Shown: positions 1 through 7,502, counted from the stretch's first letter. The stretch: DNA of 12,948 nucleotides from Porticoccus sp. (GCA_023263825.1 JALQUJ010000115.1:1-12948); one strand, 5' to 3'. Program-made: numbers and translations. Notes: a model not told the origin generated them from the sequence alone.

Positions 1-662
1 GGGCAGGCATCGGCAAGTTCTTGCTCAAAATTTTCACTTTTGTAATCAATGGCACGATCGTATTGGAACTGATCACGACAAAGTTCAACTTTTGTGGGGC
101 CTCCAGTAATACCAACAGTTTGGCAGCCTTTGATCTTGGCTATCTGGCCTACACAGGAACCCACAGCGCCCGCTGCGGTAGATACCACTACGGTTTCACC
201 AGCTTTAGGTTGTCCTACCTCTAACAGCCCAAAATAAGCTGTCATTCCATTGAGACCAAGTACACCGAGGGAAGTAGAAACAGGCAGTTGGCTATCATCA
301 ACTTTTCGAATAATTGTCTCAGCGGTAACCACCGCGTAGTCTTGCCAACCAAACAAACCAGTCACATATTCACCGGGTTGGAAATCAGGATGTTGCGATT
401 CCACTATTTGACCCGTAGCAAAAGAGCGCATTACCCCATTAATGGCGACAGGCTCAGAATAATTAGCCACATTACTCACCCAACCACGCATGGCCGGCTC
501 TACCGATAGAAAAATATTGCGGACCAGTATTTCCCCTTTACCAATGGTGGGTACGGGTTCTGTTGTGATAGCAAAATTTTCCGCTTGAGGAATACCCGAC
601 GGGCGAGACACCAATCGAACCTGTCGGTTCATGGTTGGTTTATTGTTCGTTGGTTGGTTCAT
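1..662 (-). CDS. NADP-dependent oxidoreductase, CurA/YfmJ-like medium-chain reductase family (partial, C-terminus beyond window edge)
   Basis: About 220 codons are present before the frame runs off the left edge. The product resembles zinc-independent medium-chain dehydrogenases/reductases of the leukotriene B4 12-hydroxydehydrogenase/CurA group, which reduce the C=C bond of enones with NAD(P)H in the cytosol. Visible support: an N-terminal start MNRQVRLVSRPSG from the second Met, the family stretch LSVEPAMRGW at residues 52-61, LGLNGMTAYFGLLEVG at about 135-150, and a Rossmann nucleotide-binding turn AAGAVGS at 163-169. I chose the ATG at 660-662 because AGGA lies about 8 nt upstream; an in-frame ATG at 630-632 (residue 11) is an alternative and gives the more usual N-terminus. 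The missing third would carry the rest of the cofactor domain. It lies 49 nt downstream of the S4 gene on the same strand and may be cotranscribed. The family is secure; the substrate is unknown. Confidence 0.85.
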   Translation of the reverse strand, partial: MNQPTNNKPTMNRQVRLVSRPSGIPQAENFAITTEPVPTIGKGEILVRNIFLSVEPAMRGWVSNVANYSEPVAINGVMRSFATGQIVESQHPDFQPGEYVTGLFGWQDYAVVTAETIIRKVDDSQLPVSTSLGVLGLNGMTAYFGLLEVGQPKAGETVVVSTAAGAVGSCVGQIAKIKGCQTVGITGGPTKVELCRDQFQYDRAIDYKSENFEQELADAC

Positions 663-711
663 AGGCTGCTTCCTGCTGTGTTGGACGTTTATTTCTTATG
701 GAGCTTAAAGA

Positions 712-924
712 TTATGCCCGTTGTACTTGAATTTTTTCGTCACCAAATTCAATCATATCACCGGAAACAATTTTTCTCCTTTTCCGGGTTTCCACTTCTC
801 CATTGACTAAAACATGGCCTTCAGCCACCGCCATTTTCGCTTCTCCTCCGCTGGCAACCATGCCTTCAAATTTAAGAATTTTATAAAGCTCGACGGGTTC
901 TTTGGTAATTTCAACAATATTCAC
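712..924 (-). CDS. ybcJ: YbcJ-like S4-domain RNA-binding protein
   Basis: A 70-residue protein that is almost entirely one S4 fold, the small RNA-binding domain also found in ribosomal protein S4 and pseudouridine synthases. It matches E. coli YbcJ in length and pattern: LKFEGMVASGGEAK (about 17-30), then VAEGHVLVNGEVETRKRRKI with the basic RKRRK cluster at about 48-52. A cytosolic role in binding structured RNA is inferred; no enzyme activity is expected. The start is GTG at 922-924. It is the only plausible start, because an in-frame TAG lies three codons upstream; no good Shine-Dalgarno is visible. The oxidoreductase gene begins 49 nt downstream on the same strand, a possible two-gene unit with no obvious functional link. 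Confidence 0.85.
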   Translation of the reverse strand: MNIVEITKEPVELYKILKFEGMVASGGEAKMAVAEGHVLVNGEVETRKRRKIVSGDMIEFGDEKIQVQRA

Positions 925-1662
925 AGGTGGCTACTGAGTGCTCTTGGTCATGGTTAAGTTTGGTTGACGTAAAAAGTATGCATTTAAAACAAGGTAGTGT
1001 TTATAAGTGTCCAGTTTATACCTATTTCAAGACAATCTAACCTACTATTTTAAAGGCAATATAAGACATAGGGTTTAAGATAAATGTGGTCAGCTTATAG
1101 TTATCTAATTAATTGAAAAATAAAGTATTTAAGCTGGGTTCTGGAATGTTGAATATTTTGCTCTGTATCCTCTTTGCCCAACCACTGCAGTTTATTAACA
1201 TTACCGTGGATAATATAAGAATCCCATAATTAATAAGCGTGCACCAACCCAGAAATTATGTAATTACTGAAAGGTCGTTCATCGGCTTATCCTCCATGCT
1301 GTGGTGATATCAATAAAGAAGGGAATAGGATGGGTGTCAGGAAAGGATTGTCCGAAATAAGAATAACTTTTCTGATTAAAATGGGCAGGGACACTGCCCA
1401 TGGAATTGCTCACCGCTAATAGGGAGCTCAGTTGTTGTAGACAGGAGGTTGAGCCGGTACATCGATCCATGGTGATTTGTCTTGGCCTGCACAAACGGGT
1501 TTGAGTTTGGGATAAAGTGTTTAGCTAAAATGCGAAAGCTATGATAGTCAGATAAGGCCTAATTAAACAGCACCTTTCAATAAATTATTTATCTATAAGC
1601 AAAGGTAGTTGTAAAGGTCTCGGTAATAAGCAAAATTATTGTATTTGCCACAGCCGAAATGA
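925..1662. other. 738-bp gene-less stretch between the S4 gene and the universal stress gene
   Basis: I see no convincing protein-coding gene in either direction. A 71-codon open frame on the minus strand (1279-1494) has no recognisable motif, no clear ribosome site and an amino-acid mix unlike its neighbours. Both flanking genes are on the minus strand, so this stretch holds the 3' end of the usp transcript and the promoter of the S4 gene. The only clear structure is the 8-bp hairpin at 1381-1401. A small RNA or a decayed gene cannot be excluded by eye. Confidence 0.5.
1381..1401 (-). terminator. Perfect 8-bp hairpin, possible weak terminator on the minus strand
   Basis: ATGGGCAG at 1381-1388 and CTGCCCAT at 1394-1401 are exact reverse complements around a 5-nt loop. 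Read on the minus strand the stem is followed by TTTAATC, a short U-tract that would suit a weak rho-independent terminator about 260 nt past the usp stop. Read on the plus strand no U-tract follows. It could instead be the end of an unannotated small RNA or a binding site. Confidence 0.35.
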
Positions 1663-2094
1663 TTAATTGACACGTACTGCCAGTACATCACACTCTGATC
1701 CATGTAATACGCCTGTTGATGTTGAGCCGAGAATCAAGCTGAACCCATGGCGACCGTGACTGCCAACAACGATAAGGTCAACATTATTTTCTGAGGCAAA
1801 TCGATGCATTTCGTGGGCAGGCTGGCCAATAATGACATGCTGGTCTGTAGCAGCTACATTTATTTCGCTGCCAATGGCAATTAAACGTGCTTTTGCTTGC
1901 TCTTCTAGTTGGTTTTGAACCTCGGTGAGGTCCATGGGTATATCGCCACCATAGGCAAATGAGAGTGGCTCCTGGATGTGGATCAAACTGATTTTTTGAT
2001 CACTTCCAGAAAACAAGCACTTGACTCGATCAACGACTTGCTGTGATTCTGGTGACAGATTAAGGCCGACCAAAACATGTTTGTAGGCTGACAT
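1663..2094 (-). CDS. Universal stress protein, UspA family
   Basis: A 143-residue single Usp domain, the usual length for the family. It starts with the typical strand YKHVLVGLNLS (4-14) and ends with DVLAVRVN. Near the C-terminus, GSHGRHG at 111-117 and GS at 123-124 form the family's G-x2-G-xn-G(S/T) nucleotide-binding motif, here with 8 rather than 9 spacer residues, followed by TSTGVLHGSECDVLAV. Usp proteins are cytosolic and dimeric, and help cells survive starvation, redox or respiratory stress; the exact role here is not shown. It is divergent from the membrane-protein gene at 2243, with 148 bp between them. I found no clear FNR/ANR-type TTGAT-N4-ATCAA site upstream. Start and family are secure. 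Confidence 0.9.
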   Translation of the reverse strand: MSAYKHVLVGLNLSPESQQVVDRVKCLFSGSDQKISLIHIQEPLSFAYGGDIPMDLTEVQNQLEEQAKARLIAIGSEINVAATDQHVIIGQPAHEMHRFASENNVDLIVVGSHGRHGFSLILGSTSTGVLHGSECDVLAVRVN

Positions 2095-2242
2095 AGCATG
2101 TGCTCCCTATATTGGTTTTGCAGTCAAGCTTAGCATTTAGCTTTGCCTAATGAAGTTGTAGCAAACTAATCTGTAAAAAACCAGCTTGTAGTGAATAGGC
2201 TAAAAAGAAACTGAATAACAAATACAGGTAGTAAAAAAACAA

Positions 2243-2737
2243 ATGACCTATTTATTAATTGCCTTTGTATTGGCCATTATTTTGTCGCCGCTGATGTGGT
2301 TTCGCCAGTCACCTCGACAAAAGTTGATTACGGAGATGCGCAAGGAAGCCGCAGCAAAAAGTATTAGGGTAAAGCTGAGCAAGCCGGCCGATGCGAGAGA
2401 AGGAGAGGGGCGATTGGAATATGTGACCTATACGTTGCCTTGGCTGCCTGATTCATCGGCTTCAATGGAGCCTCGTATGGAAAGGTGGTTGTTGGTCAAG
2501 GGTACGCGCAGAGGTGACCCTTCAAACTGGAAAGACTGGCAATGGTTGGGGCGTGAGGCTAATGATGCTCTTATTACACCTATTGGTTACGCCCTTGAGA
2601 AATTGCCGAAAAATGTTTTGGCATTAGAGGCCTGTTCTGAGGGGGTGCGAATCTATTGGCAGGAGCGCGCGCAACTCCATGATGTGCAGGGGATTTTTGA
2701 TCATTTAGATAGGCTGAGGGAGACTATACGTAAGTAA
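2243..2737 (+). CDS. Hypothetical single-pass membrane-anchored protein upstream of topA
   Basis: A 164-residue protein of unknown function. An N-terminal hydrophobic helix (residues about 3-20, YLLIAFVLAIILSPLMWF) is followed directly by a positive stretch (RQSPRQK), so the N-terminal anchor leaves the rest in the cytosol by the positive-inside rule. The soluble part is charged and rich in Trp (WLPD, RWLLVKG, NWKDWQWLGRE at about 95-105), and ends in a likely amphipathic helix (FDHLDRLRETIRK). Length and layout recall conserved hypothetical proteins found near topA in pseudomonads, but I cannot name a family. Ribosome-site support is weak (AGGTAG about 13 nt before the ATG). topA follows 154 bp downstream on the same strand. 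Confidence 0.75.
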   Translation: MTYLLIAFVLAIILSPLMWFRQSPRQKLITEMRKEAAAKSIRVKLSKPADAREGEGRLEYVTYTLPWLPDSSASMEPRMERWLLVKGTRRGDPSNWKDWQWLGREANDALITPIGYALEKLPKNVLALEACSEGVRIYWQERAQLHDVQGIFDHLDRLRETIRK

Positions 2738-2787
2738 TAGGTCTTGGTGCTTTTTACACTTTATTACAGAGAATATTAAAAATTTCC

Positions 2788-2818
2788 TTGACCGACCCAC
2801 TGTTAGCACATGTATATT
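2788..2818 (+). promoter_or_regulatory. Possible sigma-70 promoter for topA
   Basis: TTGACC at 2788-2793 is followed after 17 bp by TGTATA (2811-2816), or after 19 bp by TATATT (2813-2818). This places transcription start roughly 65-70 nt before the topA ATG. The -35 is good and the -10 only fair. Judged by eye. Confidence 0.35.
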
Positions 2819-2891
2819 CGCCACCTCGGTATGAGTATCTCGACTGTTAAGTCTGTCATAAACCGCAAACAAAAAGGTAATAATCAGTTCA

Positions 2892-5552
2892 ATGGGTAAA
2901 TCACTCGTCATAGTGGAGTCACCGGCTAAGGCCAAGACTATTAACAAATATCTGGGTAACGATTTTATTGTTAAGTCCAGTGTTGGTCATATTCGTGACT
3001 TGCCCACGGGTGGTGGCGGGAAGACTGTTGACCCTAAGGAACGAGCTAAGGCAGCGGCAATTACCCGAAAGATGTCACCGGAAGAGAAGGTGATCCATAA
3101 GGCAAAAAAAGCAAAAGAACAGCTGATTAGCCGTATGGGTATCAATCCGGATAAAGGCTGGAAGGCCCGTTACGAAATTTTACCGGGGAAAGAAAAAGTT
3201 GTTTCTGAATTGAAGAAGTTGGCCAAAGATGCTGACGAAATCTATTTGGCAACGGATTTGGATAGGGAAGGGGAAGCGATAGCCTGGCACCTCCGAGAAG
3301 CGATAGGTGGTGATAATGATCGTTATAAGCGTGTTGTCTTTAACGAAATCACAAAAAATGCCATTAAAGAAGCATTCGATAAGCCCTCGGAATTAGATAC
3401 TAACCGTGTTAATGCCCAACAAGCCCGGCGCTTTCTCGATCGTGTTGTGGGCTTTATGGTGTCGCCACTACTGTGGGCAAAGATAGCCCGTGGGTTGTCT
3501 GCGGGTCGGGTGCAATCTGTTGCTGTTAAGTTAATTGTTGAGCGTGAGCGTGAAATTCGTGCCTTTGTTCCCGAAGAGTATTGGACATTGCACGCTGACC
3601 TGAATACGACGCCCGCTGATGGAAGTGAAGAAGAAAAAATTCGCTTCGAGGTCAAAAAACAGGCGGGTGAAAACTTCCTGCCTAAGAACAAAGAGCAGAC
3701 AGATGTTGCACTTAATGCTTTAAAAGGTGCTGACTATAAGGTAACGAATCGGGAGGATAAACCTACTAGCAGCAAGCCTTCTGCACCCTTTATCACTTCT
3801 ACATTGCAGCAAGCAGCCAGTACAAGGCTGAGTTATGGCGTGAAGAAAACCATGATGATGGCCCAGCGACTTTATGAGGCGGGCTACATCACTTATATGC
3901 GTACGGATTCTACTAATCTCAGTGCGGAGGCGGTGTCTACATGCCGTGATTTTATCCAGAATAAATACGGTCCGGATTACCTGCCAGAAAGCCCCAAGGT
4001 ATACAGCAGTAAATCCGGTGCTCAAGAGGCTCACGAAGCCATAAGGCCATCCAATATTGACATCATGCCCAGTGATTTGGTGGGTATGGAGGAAGACGCA
4101 CAAAAACTTTATCGTTTGATATGGCAACAGTTTGTAGCTTGCCAAATGGTTCCTGCTCAATTTACCAGTACGACTGTAACAGTAACTGCAGGTGATTATG
4201 AGTTAAGGACAAAAGGTCGGGTTATCCGTTTCGATGGCTATTTGAGAGTGTTGCCTGCTGTTCGTAAAAAGGATGACGATATTGAACTGCCGGAGTTGAC
4301 CGTAGGTGAAAGGTTAGATCTGAATGTATTGCTACCCTTGCAGCACTTTACCAAACCGCCTGCACGTTTTTCTGAAGCAGCATTAGTCAAAGAACTTGAA
4401 AAGAAAGGTATTGGTCGCCCATCTACCTATGCTTCTATTATCTCAACAATTCAGGATCGCGGTTATGTTCGATTGGAAAAACGTCGTTTTTATGCAGAAA
4501 AAATAGGCGATATCGTCACCATTCGTTTGGATGAGAATTTCTCTGACCTGATGGATTATGGTTTTACTGCCGCAATGGAAGAGTATCTCGATGAGATCGC
4601 CGAGGGTGAACTCGATTGGATCGATGTTCTAAATCGATTTTATGCGGATTTTTCTGCCAAGCTGGCAAAAGCAGGTGATACTGAAAGTGGTATGCGTCCT
4701 AATGAGCCTACCCAAACAGATATTCCCTGCCCCCAATGTGAACGCCCTATGATGATCCGTACTGGTTCAACGGGTGTATTCCTTGGCTGCTCAGGTTATA
4801 GCTTGCCACCCAAAGAGCGTTGTAAGGGTACGTTAAACCTGACTTCCGGTGATGAAGCTGTGAATGTTGATGAAGATGACGAAGCAGAATCACGTCTTTT
4901 GATGCATAAACACCGTTGTAAAATTTGTAATACAGCGATGGATAGCTATTTGATCGATGAAACTAGAAAACTTCACATTTGTGGTAATAACCCAAGTTGT
5001 GATGGTTTTGAAGTTGAAACGGGCAGTTTCAAACTGAAAGGTTATGAAGGACCACTTATTGAGTGTGATAAGTGTGGCAGTGATATGCAGTTAAAGTCTG
5101 GTCGTTTTGGCAAGTACTTTGGTTGTACTAGTGAGTCCTGTAAAAACACCCGAAAACTCCTTAGGAATGGACAGGCTGCGCCACCGAAAATGGATCCGGT
5201 GCCCATGCCGGAACTGGCGTGTGAAAAGGTAGAGGATCATTACATTTTGCGCGATGGTGCATCAGGCATGTTTTTAGCCGCCAGCAAGTTCCCTAAACAT
5301 CGTGAAACCCGAGCGCCTCTTGTTGCTGAGTTGTTGCCCCATAAAAGTGAAATTGATCCTAAATACACGTTTCTTTTTGAAGCTCCGGTAGAAGATCCTG
5401 ATGGTCTTAAAACCGTTATTCGTTTCAGTAGAAAAACTAAAGAGCAATATGTTCAGTCTGAGGTCGAGGGCAAGCCAACGGGCTGGAAAGCTTTTTATGA
5501 TAATGGATCATGGAAGGTGACAGATGGCCGAAAGGGTAAAAAGAAAAAGTAG
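2892..5552 (+). CDS. topA: DNA topoisomerase I (type IA)
   Basis: An 886-residue enzyme, close to E. coli TopA (865). It relaxes negatively supercoiled DNA by cutting one strand through a 5'-phosphotyrosine. Domains in order: the TOPRIM fold with LVIVESPAKAKT (5-16, catalytic Glu9) and the acidic triad in TDLDREGEA (Asp122, Asp124, Glu126); the toroidal core with the active-site Tyr335 in GYITYMRTDST (331-341); GIGRPSTYA at about 507-515; then three C4 zinc ribbons with Cys at 613/616/633/644, 676/679/697/703 and 725/728/745/750; then Cys-poor ribbon-like repeats and a Lys-rich tail. All catalytic residues are intact. The ATG gives the standard MGKSLVIVES N-terminus; its ribosome site (AAAGG, about 14 nt upstream) is far away. 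It stops at TAG. The DUF6586-like gene follows after about 50 nt. Confidence 0.98.
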   Translation: MGKSLVIVESPAKAKTINKYLGNDFIVKSSVGHIRDLPTGGGGKTVDPKERAKAAAITRKMSPEEKVIHKAKKAKEQLISRMGINPDKGWKARYEILPGKEKVVSELKKLAKDADEIYLATDLDREGEAIAWHLREAIGGDNDRYKRVVFNEITKNAIKEAFDKPSELDTNRVNAQQARRFLDRVVGFMVSPLLWAKIARGLSAGRVQSVAVKLIVEREREIRAFVPEEYWTLHADLNTTPADGSEEEKIRFEVKKQAGENFLPKNKEQTDVALNALKGADYKVTNREDKPTSSKPSAPFITSTLQQAASTRLSYGVKKTMMMAQRLYEAGYITYMRTDSTNLSAEAVSTCRDFIQNKYGPDYLPESPKVYSSKSGAQEAHEAIRPSNIDIMPSDLVGMEEDAQKLYRLIWQQFVACQMVPAQFTSTTVTVTAGDYELRTKGRVIRFDGYLRVLPAVRKKDDDIELPELTVGERLDLNVLLPLQHFTKPPARFSEAALVKELEKKGIGRPSTYASIISTIQDRGYVRLEKRRFYAEKIGDIVTIRLDENFSDLMDYGFTAAMEEYLDEIAEGELDWIDVLNRFYADFSAKLAKAGDTESGMRPNEPTQTDIPCPQCERPMMIRTGSTGVFLGCSGYSLPPKERCKGTLNLTSGDEAVNVDEDDEAESRLLMHKHRCKICNTAMDSYLIDETRKLHICGNNPSCDGFEVETGSFKLKGYEGPLIECDKCGSDMQLKSGRFGKYFGCTSESCKNTRKLLRNGQAAPPKMDPVPMPELACEKVEDHYILRDGASGMFLAASKFPKHRETRAPLVAELLPHKSEIDPKYTFLFEAPVEDPDGLKTVIRFSRKTKEQYVQSEVEGKPTGWKAFYDNGSWKVTDGRKGKKKK

Positions 5553-5608
5553 TTCTGTATTAAAATCAACGGTCAAAGTAAACAAGGCTTGGTATTACCA
5601 AGGTGGTT

Positions 5609-6136
5609 ATGAATCCCTATCTTTCAGCAGTTAATCAAAAATTATTTTTTTGTAACTTGTTGCTTAAACAGGGGATGGATGGGGAACCGGAAAAACTATC
5701 TTCTGCCCAGCTAGAACAGGCATTGTGCCAGTCAGCGCTTTATCAGCTTGAAGCTGCATATGGGCATTACCTTAGGGAAATAGCGGCAACTTACCAGTTT
5801 AAATCACCGGAAGCAGTATCATCTGTTGAATCCCTTGTTGATTCATTGTCTAGCATTAATAAGCATCCCGCAGAAGCCCAGGAAATACAAAGTTTATTGA
5901 AACAGAAGGACAATTGGTTATCTCAATTATTGAATGCTCATAAATGCTTGTCCAATATTTCATCCCAGTCAGAAAAGTCGTCAGTTTCAAATAATGCCAG
6001 TAATAGCCCCATTGCTATTGTGGAAATTAAACAGCTTGATGATGTGGAGACTTTGGATTATGACTTGTTGAATAGCTGGCATAAATCGTTTGTGGAAATG
6101 GTTAACCGTCACAGGGAAATGATGGTTGAGTGTTAG
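5609..6136 (+). CDS. DUF6586-like conserved protein downstream of topA
   Basis: A 175-residue, Leu- and Gln-rich, mostly helical cytosolic protein without a signal peptide or membrane segment. The opening NPYLSAVNQKLFFCNLLLKQ and the stretch QALCQSALYQLEAAYGHYLRE (about 37-57) resemble the DUF6586 proteins found beside topA in Pseudomonas. The function is unknown. A GTG at 5603 in the same frame would add two residues; I prefer the ATG at 5609 because AAGG at 5600-5603 then sits 5 nt upstream, an acceptable spacing. A Ser/Asn-rich linker (about 118-135) separates the N-terminal helices from a C-terminal segment containing SWHKSFVEMVNRHREMM. Its position about 50 nt after topA suggests cotranscription. 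Stop is TAG. Confidence 0.75.
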   Translation: MNPYLSAVNQKLFFCNLLLKQGMDGEPEKLSSAQLEQALCQSALYQLEAAYGHYLREIAATYQFKSPEAVSSVESLVDSLSSINKHPAEAQEIQSLLKQKDNWLSQLLNAHKCLSNISSQSEKSSVSNNASNSPIAIVEIKQLDDVETLDYDLLNSWHKSFVEMVNRHREMMVEC

Positions 6137-6218
6137 CTGTCGCTTAAGTCAGAAGCTATTAAATCTAGCAAGTTATAAGTTAGTCCTTTATTTCGTGAAT
6201 GGACGCTATTTATTACCG

Positions 6219-6251
6219 ACAGGTTATTACAGTCTGTGATCCTGTTACAAT
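6219..6251 (+). promoter_or_regulatory. Imperfect dyad next to a -10-like element before the 84-residue gene
   Basis: ACAGG at 6219-6223 pairs with CCTGT at 6241-6245, and nested inside, ACAG at 6229-6232 pairs with CTGT at 6234-6237 around one base. TACAAT at 6246-6251 resembles a -10 box, about 33 nt before the ATG at 6284. The arrangement would suit an operator over a promoter, but no good -35 is visible and the regulator is unknown. Confidence 0.3.
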
Positions 6252-6283
6252 AGTTCCACATTATCTTTTAATTGGTATAAAGA

Positions 6284-6538
6284 ATGGCCCTCTCTCTCTT
6301 TGAAATTGTAGTGCTCTCGAATGGTGATATTGCGCTCCAGCGTGCTAGTGATGAGAGTGCGCCATTGATTCGTATAGGTTTTTCTGACGAAGTTCAGGCT
6401 TTTCTGGAAGATGCCAAGATTGATGTTGGCAAGGTGATGATCGACGCGGGTATTGAGCTATTTGAGCAATTAGGCTCTGATTTGCTGCAGATAGAAGGAG
6501 GTGAAACTCTGGAAACATCTCCCCGCACACTCCACTAA
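6284..6538 (+). CDS. Small conserved hypothetical protein (84 aa) between topA and lexA
   Basis: An 84-residue acidic protein with an N-terminal beta-rich half (SLFEIVVLSNGDIALQR, then APLIRIGFSDE) and a helical second half (VQAFLEDAKIDVGKVMIDAG). There is no Cys/His cluster, signal peptide or membrane helix. The opening pattern (SLFEIV.L.NGDI.L.RA) and the location recall the small uncharacterised gene near lexA and topA in pseudomonads (PA3009 type), so I regard it as real and conserved, with function unknown. The ribosome site is poor (only AAAGA next to the ATG). It converges on lexA with 132 bp between them and lies 147 bp after the DUF6586-like gene, so it may have its own promoter. Confidence 0.7.
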   Translation: MALSLFEIVVLSNGDIALQRASDESAPLIRIGFSDEVQAFLEDAKIDVGKVMIDAGIELFEQLGSDLLQIEGGETLETSPRTLH

Positions 6539-6552
6539 GACTAAATTTTCAA

Positions 6553-6586
6553 TGCCCAAATTCAGCCTCATCTTTGTTGGGCTAAA
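6553..6586. terminator. Possible weak hairpin between the convergent 84-aa gene and lexA
   Basis: GCCCAA and TTGGGC, separated by a 17-nt loop, can pair just past the stop of the 84-residue gene. No clean U-tract follows on either strand, so terminator function is doubtful. Confidence 0.2.
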
Positions 6587-6670
6587 TGCCTACTATTTCT
6601 AAGTTATTCCGTACCGCTAGTTCTTTAAAATTAAAAGAATCAGAGAGTATGTACATTTATGTTTATGTGC

Positions 6671-7288
6671 TTAATTGGCTTGAGTGCGAATGACGCCAAC
6701 ACCAAGTCCTTCAATGGAAAAATCCTGTTCTTTTAAGTCTACCAATATGGGTTCTAATTCTTCATTTTCTGGTAGTAGTAATATTTCACTACGTTTGCGG
6801 GTTTTTTTCAGCCGCTTTACTGTCACTTCATCTTCAATACGAGCTACAACAATTTGTCCATTCTCGGCCGTGTCAGCTTTATGTACGGCCAGCAGGTCGC
6901 CATCCATGATGCCGACATTTTTCATGCTCATACCGTGAACGCGAAGGAGGTAGTCGGCTTGTGGGTAAAACATATTTGCTGCGACCTCTAGATAATCTTC
7001 AACATTTTCGATGGCAAGAATGGGTTCGCCTGCTGCGACACGACCAATCAGTGGTAAGCCTGGCTGTTCTTCTTCCAATAGGCGAATGCCACGTGAAGTT
7101 CCCGAGATCATTTCAATCACGCCCTTACGAGCGAGGGCTCTAAGGTGCTCTTCTGCTGCGTTAGGCGATTTAAATCCGAGCTTATTTGCAATTTCTGCAC
7201 GCGTTGGCGGGTAGCCTGTGTCATCTATGTGCTGCTTAATCAGATCGAGAATTTGTTGTTGTCTCGGTGTCAACGCTGCATTGCTCAT
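6671..7288 (-). CDS. lexA: LexA, SOS-response repressor and self-cleaving protease
   Basis: A 205-residue LexA of normal length. The N-terminal winged helix-turn-helix (1-70) contains LTPRQQQILDLI, GYPPTRAEIANKLGF (25-39) and SPNAAEEHLRALARKGVIE, which read SOS operators. The hinge carries the autocleavage site GRVAAGEP with the Ala86-Gly87 bond. The C-terminal S24 domain has catalytic Ser121 in HGMSMKNVGI and Lys158 in VTVKRLKK. RecA-ssDNA filaments trigger cleavage and so derepress the SOS regulon. The start has GAGG about 7 nt upstream. Tandem SOS boxes upstream indicate autorepression. In P. aeruginosa a sulA-type gene accompanies lexA; none is seen here. The gene at 7568 is divergent and could share this control region. 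Confidence 0.98.
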   Translation of the reverse strand: MSNAALTPRQQQILDLIKQHIDDTGYPPTRAEIANKLGFKSPNAAEEHLRALARKGVIEMISGTSRGIRLLEEEQPGLPLIGRVAAGEPILAIENVEDYLEVAANMFYPQADYLLRVHGMSMKNVGIMDGDLLAVHKADTAENGQIVVARIEDEVTVKRLKKTRKRSEILLLPENEELEPILVDLKEQDFSIEGLGVGVIRTQAN

Positions 7289-7303
7289 AATAAACCTCGT
7301 AAT

Positions 7304-7325
7304 CTCAACATAAATTTTTGTTGAG
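7304..7325 (-). promoter_or_regulatory. Inverted repeat in the lexA leader, just upstream of the ribosome site
   Basis: CTCAACA (7304-7310) and TGTTGAG (7319-7325) are exact reverse complements with an 8-nt A/T loop. In the mRNA this 7-bp hairpin would sit 15-36 nt before the lexA ATG, directly ahead of the GAGG ribosome site. It could influence translation or be a protein site; function unproven. Confidence 0.35.
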
Positions 7326-7370
7326 TAGCTGGATTAGTGTTCCGTGTGTTGCAATGATATATTTTAGTTG

Positions 7371-7386
7371 CTGTAAATAAATATAG
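7371..7386 (-). promoter_or_regulatory. Second, weaker LexA (SOS) box
   Basis: On the plus strand CTGTAAATAAATATAG, that is CTG-N10-TAG with an AT-rich core: one mismatch to the CTG-N10-CAG rule. It lies one base from the perfect box, which fits cooperative LexA binding at the lexA promoter, as with the paired boxes of E. coli lexA. Confidence 0.6.
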
Positions 7387-7387
7387 C

Positions 7388-7403
7388 CTGTATTTAAAAA
7401 CAG
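7388..7403 (-). promoter_or_regulatory. LexA (SOS) box upstream of lexA
   Basis: On the plus strand CTGTATTTAAAAACAG, a full match to CTG-N10-CAG with the preferred CTGT...ACAG ends and an all-A/T core. It lies about 100 nt upstream of the lexA start codon, in the divergent region between lexA and the LOG gene at 7568, and most simply autoregulates lexA. Confidence 0.85.
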
Positions 7404-7502
7404 TATAAAGCCAAAGCTATATGAAGATCAAAGATTTTTTGGAAAAGACTATACTTAAGTATCTAATATAGGGTTTTCATCATAAAAATTGGTATGTTTT
7501 AG

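Noticed and set aside
1407..1430. GCTAATAGGGAG shared with about 8905-8915 as a dispersed repeat
   Set aside because: A single 12-base match is expected by chance in this length and the flanks do not match.
1279..1494. 71-codon minus-strand frame in the gene-less stretch
   Set aside because: No family resemblance, no convincing ribosome site, odd composition; chance open frame.
1981..2001. GATCAAA-N7-TTTGATC palindrome resembling an FNR/ANR-like site
   Set aside because: It lies inside the usp coding region, with the wrong spacing for TTGAT-N4-ATCAA; explained by codons.
6137..6152. CTG-N10-CAG (CTGTCGCTTAAGTCAG) just after the DUF6586-like gene, as an SOS box
   Set aside because: The core is not A/T-rich and matches consensus poorly. 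A bare CTG-N10-CAG is expected about three times in 13 kb by chance.
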